Shown here: positions 15,201-25,654 of the stretch, one piece after another
How positions within the stretch are numbered: position 1 is the first letter of the stretch
Layout: each line of letters starts with the position of its first letter
From: Saccoglossus kowalevskii
Lineage: Eukaryota; Hemichordata; Enteropneusta; Harrimaniidae
Length of the DNA stretch: 64,000 bases
Direction: 5' to 3'
Assembly (NCBI RefSeq): GCF_000003605.2
Contig: NW_003106599.1
Location: 48,637 to 112,636, forward strand
Notes under the pieces: generated by a model
Seen by the model: the letters and a program-made list of their open reading frames with translations, nothing else
What the model was told of the DNA's origin: nothing
The model's database searches: none
Translations under genes and position numbers: made by a program

Positions 15201-16517
15201 GGTATCATAGCATTGTATGTTATTACTGACATGTTGTTGCTGTCAATCAATGGAAACTATTTCTAAGAATGAAATACATTTATTAGTTTTATCATTATTA
15301 TTATATATGACGATTGCAGTGAAATCAGAAGTCACAATGTTTGATTACGTATCATTTGATCCTATCATTTTGAATTTAGTCTTTCTCGCACCGCTGACGC
15401 TAAGATGGCAAAACAACTACAAAACAAAAGTTATTGACATAAGTCCATCTCGGGGTTGACTCGATGGATCTCCAAGTATTGTACATGTGTACTGTTTAAC
15501 CTATTTGTGTTAACATGGGGTCTGCGTAACACCCAGCTAATTGAGTCAGATCTTAATACTACGAATGAATCTGATATTACTCCGCCATGCTACAAGGTTG
15601 GTCGCGGCGGCAATTCACGCTAATCGGTTGGTTTAAACTATTACGCCGCTCGCATCTTCGTATTTATGACTTTTAGTCGAACTGCTTCTAATAGTGTCGT
15701 GACAACAAAAATTTAAATGTCATAATTTTCCGCTGAAGTTTCCGGATGTAGCGGACGGAGAGAGATGTCAGAGTTGGATTGAAGGTTGGTTGGTATTTGT
15801 GTTGGAATTTGACATAATCGCAATATTGTCCCACGTACCAATGGTTGTGTGTTTCACTGCATCTCTCTTCCGTCTGCAAGCAACATTGGTTTATTTTAGT
15901 GGCTATAGTGGCGTTGTCAACATGACCGCTATCACGTGCCTATTGATCGATTTAATTGCGAGAGTGTTTGGCTCGCCACTCCTTACTGAATTTCAAGTTC
16001 TGAATTTCAAGTTCAGTTATTACGACTGATTTCCCAAACTTGCCACAAGCTGGAATACTCTGCCATGAAATTGCTGTGTCAGTGTCATTCAAGTTAATAG
16101 TGATTTCCCCCGAAAACACCAGGTGTGACGATTCGGGTAATGCACGAGACTAAGAAGTGGCGGTCGTCGTACGTCGTACACACATTGTGAGTGACGTCAG
16201 ATTAAACAATAATAAACAAAATTCTTCACGATAATCGGGAAAAAAAATGCAATTTTTCTTATGCTCAACTACTAGTATATTTCACTTCTGTGGTGTGGGC
16301 ATGTGACATAAACGTACGAGTAACCACTTCTGTCACGTGGTCTCTCTGTTATGGGTCAAAGTTGATGTGATCATGTCTTATCTCCAGACTCGAATTGATG
16401 GTCAGCACTTTCGATTTTGTATCAGACCGTCAAATTTGTAGCAGTAATTTTCAACTGTTGTTACTCAGAACTGGAACTAATATTAGACTTGCTGTAAAAT
16501 ATCATTTATTTTTACGG

Positions 16518-16531
16518 GTTTCTATGGAAAC
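16518..16531. promoter_or_regulatory. RFX X-box-like site in Hox9/10 intron
   Basis: GTTTCTATGGAAAC fits the X-box consensus GTTNCYATRGNAAC throughout. It lies in the middle of the long intron. Confidence 0.4.
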
Positions 16532-17852
16532 GCATTGATAGCCACTCTCGTATGTGCCTTGATTTACAGACCCTTTATCGTCATAAGTATGTACGCCTTT
16601 GATTTAATCACGTGGTGTGTTCCCATGGCGATTGTTAAGTTTTATGATTTTCTAGCAATATGTAGATAGTTTCAAGAAAATATATTGAAACGGGTAGTTC
16701 ATATCGTCATTAAAACGGACTCCGTCAAATCAGTTTCGCGGTCACGCGGCAGACGAGTCTGACAATCAGGGGGTAAGAACAACAGGAAATATACATATGC
16801 ACTTCCCAGTGTACTTTCAATAGTTCATCTGCAAAGTACACAAATTCACTTGTTTATGAAATAATCTTCGAAAAATCATATAGTTCTGGGCGTAAAACAC
16901 GAGTTCTATCACTGTGTAGAAATTGGGATCAAAATTAACAGTGTTGATGCGAAAATTGCTTCTCAATTTTTCAAATATCCCCTATCAGTGAGAAACGGAA
17001 AGTTAACGACACGATCGTAATCAGAACGGTCTTGCAGGGCTTACGCGTCCTTCCTGGATCACACCCACGTGACCTTCATCGGGCGGGAAATATTCATCAG
17101 TGATAGTAGCATCCGACTTTGATGTTTCCCGGCTGAACAAAAAATCGCCATATTTCACCGCAAAATTGTATTTATTGTCATCGACTGCCAATAAACCCAT
17201 TTTTCATCCATTGTACTCGAACTCATCTCGTCTATGATCTTTCCCGCCCTTTTTTTTATTTGTCGTGCAGTGTACGTCGTTCTCATACGTTTGTCGATTT
17301 CTACTAAGTCCCGCCGGACGACATTTATAGCGTTTTCGCTTTCACATTGTTTACATAGTGGAAACGGGCTCTTGATTTTTAGCCCTCCCAAACCATGAAT
17401 AATTTACGATCTTCCGATTTTAACATTTGGTAATTTCTCAGGCTGGAATATTTTACTTATTGTGTATAGTTGGAGTACGTATCCACCGCAAATGAACGAG
17501 ATGAACGAGATGAACAAGACTTAACTATGATGAATACTTCCGATATTCACATTCTATAAATACATCCGACTTTGATCGCCATTACTCGATCATTAATGTC
17601 CCCTAAATGTTTGAGAGAAAATAACTTGAAATGTGTCTTATCGCTCATTGGGGGGGGGGGGGGTCCCACACCGTCCACCCAACTTCACGAAAATGGGAAC
17701 AGGAATTCACTCCTTCACTGCAAAAATATGAGCATTTATGGAAAAGAACAGGTCTATTTTAAACGAAATATACAACATATTTGAGACAGGCTGGTGGACA
17801 TAACTTCAAATGAAGCTTTACTCTCGAAAAGGACCAGGAGCTATGACCGCTG

Positions 17853-18132
17853 TGTGTGACCTTTAGTTAGAGTACCAGGATGTGTGACCTTTAGTTAGAG
17901 TACCAGGATGTGTGACCTTTAGTTAGAGTACCAGAATGTGTGACATTTAGTTAGAGTACCAGGATGTGTGACCTTTAGTTAGAGTACCAGGATGTGTGAC
18001 CTTTAGTTAGAGTACCAGGATGTGTGACCTTTAGTTAGAGTACCAGGATGTGTGACCTTTAGTTAGAGTACCAGGATGTGTGACCTTTAGTTAGAGTACC
18101 AGGATGTGTGGCCTTCAGTTAGAGTACCAAAT
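17853..18132. repeat. 28-bp minisatellite, 10 copies
   Basis: Ten direct units of exactly 28 bp (start TGTGTGACCTTTAGTTAGAG, then TACCAGGA). Units 1-9 differ by at most two bases; unit 10 is diverged. There are no unique spacers, so it is not a CRISPR array. In the Hox9/10 intron. Confidence 0.95.
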
Positions 18133-18518
18133 TGTGCACTTGGGTCTAATTATCGTTAAATAAGGCGGAAACAGATATAATATGAAGGCAGGTACATCCC
18201 CAATATCACGGTCGACGTGCTCTTTAAATCCAAGGGATCAAGTCTCGAGCAGGAGATCACGTTTGCGTGTCATTTACCGCCCCATTTATGCATAAATTCA
18301 GTTATCTTCTAAGCTCCGGGCCAAGTTCAATTTCGCCTAAAAGCATTCGTAACCGGGCCATTGCTACGCGGCGTTTGTTTAAAATGTGTCTGCTTGCGAC
18401 TTTCCAGACAAATTCGCTTTTATTAATAATCGAGAGAATGTTATTCAAGGTCTATATCAGGGGTGCAAAGTTCTGCTCATTTGGACTATTTAAAATAAAC
18501 TTGAGTTTTCAAATTTTT

Positions 18519-18621
18519 TACTAATCACCACCGGTGACTCTTTCGATGCCTTCCAATCACCTAAAATACCTAATTAAAGCTTGGTAACGTCTCAGTTTGT
18601 ACTCGTTGATCTATGCAAGAG
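18519..18621 (-). mobile_element. fragment of MITE family C (reversed)
   Basis: Reverse complement of the middle of family C: ACTAATCACCACCGGTGACT, CCTTCCAATCACCTAAAATA, AACGTCTCAGTTTGTACTCG. Both element ends are missing. Confidence 0.65.
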
Positions 18622-18746
18622 AAAATTTGACCGAGGTGAGACTCTTTCAAACGAGCACAAATCCAAATATTTATCAAATATTTATCTACAAAGTTACTAA
18701 ATACCTTTCTACTCTTATATATAATTGATTGATGCAAACATTTTAG

Positions 18747-19117
18747 AATTCTACGCTTGAATTTCGTAGACATGTTCTAGACCCAATATTTCTATTCAAA
18801 TGTACCAACAACACATACGAATCCTCATATATTTTGGGGGAAAATCCTATTTATGTTTCTGAGCGGGTTCTCAGGAAGAACGTCTATTTTAAATCGGGCA
18901 TTTCCTGTATTCATAAAAGGATTCTTTTAGCACGTATGTGTGAGCTTTTTAATAGCATTGCTAATGATTTCAAGTTCTTTTGATTTTACCGATACTTTTT
19001 TACTTTTCTGTGTAGTATTGTTTTTGTTATGTTTTTTTTTGTTTATTTGTATCAGATGTTTTTAATTGGACTTTTTTTCCTGATGGAACAGTTATGAATA
19101 AAATAAATAAATAAAAC
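18747..19117 (+). mobile_element. possible 3' end of a non-LTR retrotransposon
   Basis: A 78-codon open frame (18747-18983, TGA) has no start of its own and is followed by a T-rich stretch and an AATAAATAAATAAA-type tail preceded by GGAACAGTTATGAATAAA, the layout of a LINE 3' end. The peptide contains NPIYVSERVL and NVYFKSGISCIHKRI, which vaguely resemble the C-terminal part of reverse-transcriptase ORFs. Truncated at the 5' side if real. Confidence 0.3.
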
Positions 19118-19893
19118 AAAATTCACACACAGTAATGTATATTATGGTCAAATTTGGCACGACACCGTACCTTTCAGCTAGACACGTGCTGCCTGGAAAC
19201 TATCATTCGTATATTCACGTGTAAACGTCACAAAAAATATAACCAATCACTGTATGATTTAGGAACGTCTGCTTGTTCTGTTGACACAACTATCCACGCC
19301 GACCGACACTTCAAATGAGAAACTTCTCAGTTCTATTTACAGTCGGAAAGGTAGTCCGCCATCTTGTGACGTCACACCCAGTCCCGGTAGAATCTATTTG
19401 ATTGGCTTTTCTAGAAACAGAGCTGGGGGATCTGATACTGAAATACACCACTGAAAAGAGGCTCCCTTATGTGAAAACCGCCAGGTGCCGCAAAGAGGCT
19501 ACCGCAAGGTGGTGAGTCTGCCATGCAATAAAGAGTAGCATACGGGGGTTGCCCGGGGCGCAATACCAGATTGCCTGTAGAGCTGTAGAGCGTATTTATT
19601 ATTTATTATTAATTGTTTGTTATTTATTTATTTGTACCTCTAATATAGTCATGGAAGCTAACTTTTTGTGTGCTGGGAACGAGGCTGCGAGTTGTCGATT
19701 TAATCTAATTAGCTAAATACCTGGTCGACCATTGTTGTTTCTTAAATTTCATTATTATTAATAAAGCTGTAGGTATATCAATCACGCTACACAAAGAAAG
19801 TAATTCCCGGGTCGTACGTTGATGGTTTTAAATCCGAGTTGGCGTCCACGTCTGTGAGAAAGTGCTTGTGTTTGAGTAGGCCTGCGTAGCGTA

Positions 19894-20204
19894 TTATAGG
19901 GCGGCGGTCGTCGCATCACGCATGCGCGCAATATGGGACTCGTATAAATAAACAAAGATGGCGACTTTGACTTTTGCGCAGACCAACGAGTATAAACTGA
20001 GACGTTACTAAGTTTTAATTAGGTAATTTATTCGGTGATTGGAAGATATCGAAAGAGTCACCGGCGGTAATTAGTGCACTTTACGCCTTTGTCAAAACAC
20101 ATTCTCGTGATTTCCATTAGAAGAGCGCATTGGATTGTGGGAAAATTAATGTTTATCAACACAAATGTCGCACATGCGCGGCGGGACGACCATCCCGTCT
20201 TTTG
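19894..20204. mobile_element. MITE family C, copy 1
   Basis: About 310 bp. Left end TTATAGGGCGGCGGTCGTCG followed by CATGCGCG; right end has CATGCGCGGCGGGACGACCA in inverted form. The interior (AACTGAGACGTT, TCACCGGCGGTAATTAGTGC, TTAGAAGAGCGCATTGGATT) is shared with the copy at 33887. Inside the Hox9/10 intron. Also carries AAGATGGCGAC, similar to a YY1 site. Confidence 0.7.
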
Positions 20205-21317
20205 AATTGTCATTTGATAAGAGGTTCGGTCGTATAGTCCAGCCACATAATTCCAAGCATGGATGGGGTTTGTACGACACAATCGATCGTCATCTTTAAA
20301 CAGATCGGTAGAAACCAACTTTAAAGTGACCCTCAGTGGGCCAGTGTCCGGTAAAATTATGAAAAACATCCGTCGTTAAATTATTCAATATCACTTGAAC
20401 TGAGACAATAATGTTATATTTTCTAACTTCATATTAAATAGTGTGACCCGTATTTTAGTATGAAAATGATAAATGCGGGTTATACTTATAAGATGACTCT
20501 GCTGTTATATTTAGCGTCCCGCCTGGTAGGAATGTAATTAGATAAACAAACTCGACAATAAAACAAAATTACTAACAAGCGATAATAAAGTTTACAATTA
20601 GGGTCATTATTTGATAACATGTTTGTAATCCTAAAAGTTTAAGACATATGTCAATGTATAAAACAAATAATGACAAATGCGACAAATGAACAACAAAAGG
20701 ATTTTGGGTCGGTGTTCTAAGTGAGACCGTCGATGGTAACGACAATCAGCGGGGTTGTAGATATTTGTTTATATAAAATTATTGGCGCGTGCTCTTCACG
20801 TAGTTCGACCTATATTGATGAAGACGTCAGCCGGGCGGCAGGCGATAAATTCTTGTCTACGCGCATAGCGTTCATACATACATAGCCTTGCCCACACTGA
20901 GAGCAATGTGACCTGGCTGACAGCAATTCAGCGTGAAACAATGTAAACGGTTTCCCGGTGTGCAGACTGGGGCGTAAGACTAAGCGACGGTGAAGGTAAT
21001 AGTGTAGCGAAGTATCGAATTGTTTATCTTTCTATTCGACTACTTAACGCAAAAGTAGAATCTAATAAAGGTCACAAATCAAAGGTCATTATTGGGTTGA
21101 CCTCTGAACCTATTAATCATAGCAACGTCAAAATCAATCAGAAGACTATGATTGTACATAATGGATTGCAAGTGAAATACCGAATTACCAATATTGGGAG
21201 ATTATTGTAACAAAGGGTCGTTTCAATCAAAATTCCCACCAAGATTGCTTTTACAGTAGAAACACTGGTCATTGAATAACGCGAAGAGTGAATGAAGTTA
21301 CTGCAACGAGTGCGCTC

Positions 21318-21319
21318 AT

Positions 21320-21355
<36 letters not shown>

Positions 21356-21356
21356 T

Positions 21357-21439
<83 letters not shown>

Positions 21440-21444
21440 TTTTC
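21318..21444. repeat. (TTTA)n microsatellite
   Basis: About 127 bases of TTTA with one slipped unit near 21354. The Y-L-F-I open frames over it come from the repeat. Confidence 0.97.
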
Positions 21445-21971
21445 TTCCTTTTCTCCCGAAAAACATCTACACTTTCTATTGTTTGACTATTTCTACAAAT
21501 ATGGTGATAGTTTTTTTTTTGGGGGGGGGGGGGTGTTTTCTTCGATAACGGTATAGATAACGGTACCATCTGTCGTGGAGTGATCACTTGTCATGATCCG
21601 TCACCTGCTCCAGTCCATTCAATGGTTTACACAACTGAAACAGTGCAACACAGAAATAGATAACTAAAAGTAGTGTACACACTGCCTGTGTTATTGGTGA
21701 AGGGAAATGAAAGCAGAGAATTGGACTATGTTGCCTGAAACACTTACCCGAGCAGTTAAAAAACAAACAAGCACACGTTGTGCATAGTTCTATCTCCACT
21801 CCTCTAGGGTGAAATACGTATCATGATATGTCAAATGATTAGTTTCGTGATCGATGAATGGTCACGTGGTGCAGATGACATATTCTTCAACGTTTATCTG
21901 GTGTTTCTTCATCGAGAATAGAAATGTGGATGTAGATCAGACCGTATTCGCCGAGGTTGCAACTCTCACTA

Positions 21972-22137
21972 TTAAAGCGGGGGAGTCATCTCCCGTGCAT
22001 GCGTCAGATGGCCATAGCGTGTCATTGTTGACAAACAAGCGTCTACCCATGAGCCTGTGCGTTTTTAGTGTGTGTTTTTGTCGTCGCTTAAAAACTCAAT
22101 TCGGGCGCGTGTGCAGGTGACGACTCTCCCACCTTAA
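21972..22137. mobile_element. MITE family A, copy 1 (TTAA-flanked)
   Basis: 166-bp non-autonomous element bounded by TTAA on both sides. Left terminus TTAAAGCGGGGGAGTCATC; right end the inverted form ...GGTGACGACTCTCCCACCTTAA. The inner part shares words such as ATGGCCATAGCGT and ACCCATGAGCCT with the copies at 33130 and 35773. TTAA ends suggest a piggyBac-type transposase. Located 630 bases before the Hox9/10 homeodomain exon. Confidence 0.75.
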
Positions 22138-22208
22138 ACCAATACTTGGACAAGCAACACTTTTTGACTGTAGTCACGTAGCCTTGACAGTGGTTGGACA
22201 CATATTGA

Positions 22209-22466
22209 CTGGAGGGTACCCATTTACTGCAGTTGCATATACCCTGTAACTGCAGTTGCGTGACTTTGACTGTAACCCTTCGGACACCAGTTTCATACCA
22301 TTTAACTGCAGTAGCGTACCCTTTAACTGCAGTAGCGTACCCTTTAACTGCAGTAGCGTACCCTTTAACTGCAGTTGCGTAGCTTTTAATTGCAGTTGCG
22401 TACCCTTTAACTGCAGTTGCGTACCCTTTAACTGCAGTTGCGTATCCTTGACACTGGTTGCGTACC
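22209..22466. repeat. 21-bp minisatellite before Hox9/10 exon 2
   Basis: Central seven or so near-perfect units of 21 bp (TTTAACTGCAGTTGCGTACC) with either TTGCG or TAGCG, flanked by degenerate units. Because 21 is a multiple of three, several frames stay open on both strands; these are not genes. The array starts 70 bases after a MITE A copy and ends 300 bases before the homeodomain exon. Confidence 0.93.
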
Positions 22467-22768
22467 ACGTGACTAGCACAAATCATCTATTTCGTAGATT
22501 ATAATAACATACATTACCGACATACTACCATTTACTACAATAGAGTTTGTCTTTTTTTAAATAAAATAAAAAAAAAATGTTTTGCCTTTCTCAGACATTT
22601 ACGACAGTATTCTATATTTAGTAACGTAATGAATACCCTTTTACGGCATAGTATGAAGTTTTTCCGATGCTAACAAGCCCATCTAGATGGAAAGATGGTA
22701 GGAAAAGAGCGCATTTTTTTTTTAAGTTCATAGTATGCAAATTAACGTCTTTTTTATTTTTCTTGCAG

Positions 22769-23037
22769 TGACCAGAAATTCACCGTCTGATATTGGCGAC
22801 CAACCTACGTGGTTGACAACGACAGCTTCTGGGCGCAAAAAGAGATGTCCCTACACCAAATTCCAAACACTCGAGTTGGAGAAGGAGTTCTTATTCAACA
22901 TGTACCTAACGCGAGAGCGAAGGGTGGATATCGCGAGATTACTGAACCTGACCGAACGACAGGTCAAAATTTGGTTCCAAAATAGAAGGATGAAATTGAA
23001 GAAGCAGAACCAACGAAATGCCACTATGCTTCACTAA
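22769..23037 (+). CDS. Hox9/10: Hox9/10 coding exon 2 with homeodomain
   Basis: Second and last coding exon of the nuclear DNA-binding protein Hox9/10. The acceptor is a pyrimidine tract ending TTCTTGCAG (AG 22767-22768). Codon 251 is split as G+TG (Val). The homeodomain covers residues 272-331 (22831-23010). It has Arg5, the posterior signature C6-P7-Y8-T9-K10, L-F-N-M-Y-L-T-R in the helix 1/2 region, N-L-T-E-R-Q-V before helix 3, and the recognition helix [10 protein letters not shown] with the invariant W48, F49, N51 and R53. A single Trp at residue 265, seven residues before the homeodomain, matches the Trp that posterior Hox proteins use to contact PBC cofactors in place of YPWM. Only eight residues follow the homeodomain, then TAA at 23035. 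The C-P-Y-T-K arm argues against AbdB/Post2 of protostomes and against Hox11/13. Amphioxus-type Hox9 remains an alternative name. Confidence 0.97.
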
Positions 23038-23367
23038 TTATCAAAGACATTGTTAAACTTTGAACTTTGAACTATTTAGTATTACTTCCGGCGTTGCTGG
23101 ATGACTCGCTCTGATGTTTGAATTCCGGTGTCGGTGCGCAAATGTCTTCTAAACACACCGTGTGCACGCATGCCATATTTGTCACATGACGAACGCTGGA
23201 ACGAGATAAACTATTCAGTATAACGCAGTCGTATAACAATGAACAGAATGTGCGTGGAGTTGCCATGGTGATGTAAAATGAACTTATTTTAAAGTGATGT
23301 TTTTCCTGCATATTTAAAAAAAACCTACATGGTCAGATTATAAGAGAGGGAGAGAGAACTTTTAATC

Positions 23368-23402
23368 ATGTGACTGACATGTGACTGACATGTGACTAAC
23401 AT
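23368..23402. repeat. 11-bp repeat, three copies
   Basis: ATGTGACTGAC repeated three times, last copy ATGTGACTAAC, in the Hox9/10 3' region. Confidence 0.7.
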
Positions 23403-23565
23403 TTCAAAGACTACTCAGCATGTTACGTAGTCTAATTTTAATTTGTATTCTTGTTTGTGGGTATCTTGGGTTATTTTAAATTGTACGAGAATCCTCGTAA
23501 TTGTAATAGTAGTGGCGGCGATTATAATGTGCCCTGGATGTGTCTATATTGGCTTTGTAAAAAAA

Positions 23566-23571
23566 ATAAAA
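23566..23571 (+). terminator. candidate polyadenylation signal of Hox9/10
   Basis: First AATAAA after the Hox9/10 stop, about 530 bases downstream and inside an A-rich stretch. The site would give a 3' UTR of about 550 bases. A-rich context makes chance occurrence quite possible. Confidence 0.3.
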
Positions 23572-23668
23572 TAATAAGTAAAAAAAAAACTAATCTATGC
23601 TTGTTGGGTCCCTTACTGCCATATTATACACGTAGGTCTTCAAATAAGCCATATAAAGTAATTTAAAT

Positions 23669-23701
23669 GCCATATAAGGTGTGTAGATCACCTTATATGG
23701 C
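23669..23701. promoter_or_regulatory. hairpin of two CArG boxes 3' of Hox9/10
   Basis: A perfect inverted repeat of 13-bp arms with a 7-base loop. Each arm contains a ten-base match to the SRF/MADS consensus CC(A/T)6GG: CCATATAAGG at 23670-23679 and CCTTATATGG at 23691-23700. It lies 630 bases after the Hox9/10 stop. It could bind SRF or MEF2-related factors, or be a relic of a small palindromic transposon. Confidence 0.5.
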
Positions 23702-24251
23702 AAATAGATTGCGATATATGTAAATCAAGTTACCTTATCCGTCAATGTGACATGTAAGGGGTAGTAGTTTATTTGAAATGTCACGTGACTCTGCACCATT
23801 TATTTTTATTCAGGTTTATTCAAATTTTGTTTACTTAAAATGTCGTCTGCCTCCTACGCATCCCTTGACGTAATTTGTTTACGTACAGAACTATGTGAAT
23901 ATTTTCAGTTTAACTGGTCTTAATTATCGTTTAGAAAAACGTATATTTATAATTTAATTTTTGATAGCGAACATTTTGAATTTGTTTAATGTTTTACGGT
24001 CGCTCTTTTGGTAGCAGTATCGAAAGCCCTTTTTAACAAGGTCACGTGGTCTGGGGGAATTCAATGGCTGCTTTGCGCTCGGCTGTACAGGCTATCATTA
24101 CGGGTGTTGCTTTCTTTGTGAATGGAGGAAGGTTAAATGTTTACTGTGTTTCTGTTGTTTTTTTCGAAGTAAAGACATGTTCTGTTTACCTATAATTTAT
24201 ACGACTACTGTATTTTGTTCTAAGTTTCGACTTAGATAACTAATAATATTA

Positions 24252-24384
24252 TTAAAGCGCGGTGGTCGTCGCGCAGCGCGTGTTCGAATTTCATGTAAAT
24301 AAACAATGTATTTTACACGCGTTGTATACGTGGCTATGAGTCCCATATCGAACAGGACGCGGCACGACGACTGTCGCCCTTTAA
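24252..24384. mobile_element. MITE family B, copy 1
   Basis: 133-bp TTAA-bounded element. Left terminus TTAAAGCGCGGTGGTCGTCG, right terminus the inverted CGACGACTGTCGCCCTTTAA. Opposite in orientation to the copies at 36582 and 61994 and nearly identical to the latter over its length. Lies 1.2 kb after Hox9/10. Confidence 0.8.
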
Positions 24385-24699
24385 TGCAACTGTATTAGTT
24401 GTCTGAGTTTTCGAGAAGCCGTATATCCCGCTCTTCCATCGTCCTCACCCGAACAACACAGTGTATTTCTAGTTAAATTTGTTTATTTTATTTATCAGAG
24501 ATTTTTGTGAGTATTCGCCGTGCAAAGAAATCGTCTGATATGCCGGAACCTGCTATCAAGTTTGGATATCTGTAAAATAGACGAAAATGGTACTTGGTAA
24601 ATATAATGGCATTAGAACACCGTCATTATGTTTCAAGACCTTCGCGCCCACGGGAGATTGCTTCAATTTACCCCTTGTCTACTGTGAAAATATATATAT

Positions 24700-24900
24700 A
24701 TATTTATATTTAGCTAACGTGATATCTTAGCTAATAAGGTAATGCATAATTTCGCGGCTAATTCAACAGGCTGTTAATTTAAACTACAATCACACTGAGA
24801 TTTTTAGCAGAATTAGGATTCTGTTAATTCACGCATTCAGTTAAATTCGCTAAAATTGAATATAGCTATTTCAACAGGTTCTACAATATTCGACTATGCT
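24700..24900 (+). repeat. TTAGCTAA-rich dispersed repeat, copy 2
   Basis: Direct copy of the element at 4285: TTAGCTAACG, TTAGCTAATAAG, GGATTCTGTTAATTCACGC, TTCGCTAAAATTGAA, TAGCTATTTCAACAGG and TCTACAATATTC. Ends not defined. Confidence 0.6.
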
Positions 24901-25003
24901 TCTGAACGTCTTTACAATTGGTGAAATACTTGTATTTATTTATTTAGTCTGGCGAGATAACTTAAAACACTGGGTTTGAATAAAATTGAGATTTCCACAT
25001 CGC

Positions 25004-25072
25004 GAAAACTGCATTTTCTAAAATTGTTCAACGTTTCAGAAATTTTGAAAATGTTCTAAAAATGCAGTTTTC
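25004..25072. repeat. long hairpin (14-bp arms)
   Basis: Perfect inverted arms GAAAACTGCATTTT (25004-25017) and AAAATGCAGTTTTC (25059-25072) with a 41-base AT-rich loop that can itself pair partly. Could be a small-RNA-like fold or a transposon relic; it matches no microRNA I recognise. Confidence 0.5.
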
Positions 25073-25644
25073 TAATGCAATACGGAACACGGGCAGTTCG
25101 ATTGATCACGAACAGACAAATGTCTCTTTACGCATTATCACTAAAGTTGTGGATAGGCTCCAAATTAAACCCGGCGGGTACACTCAAATACACAAATAAG
25201 AGATGTATGTCACCGTGGCACGTGATTTGAGCTCGTAGAAAGCCTGTTTTTAAAACAGATTAAATACCTTTAAAATTCTCATCCGAATTCAGATTGCGAT
25301 ATAATTAAATTTCATGTTTGGGGACGTAACGACATGTTTCAAGAATTTCAACTGAAAAGCACAGGCATTCTCACTGTTCTAACGATAACAACAACGCAGG
25401 ATGATAAGCCGACATATTAAGTCACGTGACAACCTGAAGTGGGTCGTTCATCCCCACATAACTGATGATGCTTTTCTGCGCGAGGATACCCTGGAGCCTT
25501 ATTACGTATTCAATGCATGTCACCTGTATTGGCTTTATGAATGGAGACATACCACGTGACCCTACTGCGCCACATCATTAAAAAAAGAAGGTTGATGACC
25601 GTAATTTTGGCGGGAATTCTCTTGCTACCGTCACCGTAAAACGG

Positions 25645-25654
25645 CCATAAATCA
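25645..25654 (-). promoter_or_regulatory. candidate Hox9/10-PBC bipartite site
   Basis: On the minus strand it reads TGATTTATGG, matching the established bipartite PBC-Hox consensus (TGAT half plus TTAT half) preferred by posterior Hox proteins. It lies 2.6 kb after Hox9/10 in a relatively GC-rich block (25420-25700), so auto-regulation is conceivable. One short site, so weak by itself. Confidence 0.3.

Larger units (their letters stand above)
12285..22768 (+). other. Hox9/10: Hox9/10 intron (10.5 kb)
   Basis: Phase-1 intron separating the activation exon from the homeodomain exon, in the position common to Hox genes. It is 10,484 bases long and repeat-rich, holding a 28-bp minisatellite (17853-18132), a reversed fragment and a full copy of MITE family C (18519, 19894), a possible LINE 3' end (18747-19117), a (TTTA)n tract (21318-21444), a MITE A copy (21972-22137) and a 21-bp minisatellite (about 22209-22466). 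CRE palindromes TGACGTCA lie at 13521, 16192 and 19367 and an X-box-like palindrome at 16518. From 12400 to 17800 I see no gene, only scattered palindromic sites. It is long for a Hox intron, which is often 1-3 kb. Confidence 0.85.

Noticed and set aside
17853-18132. CRISPR-like array of 28-bp units
   Set aside because: Units are directly adjacent with no spacers, and the locus is in an animal Hox intron.
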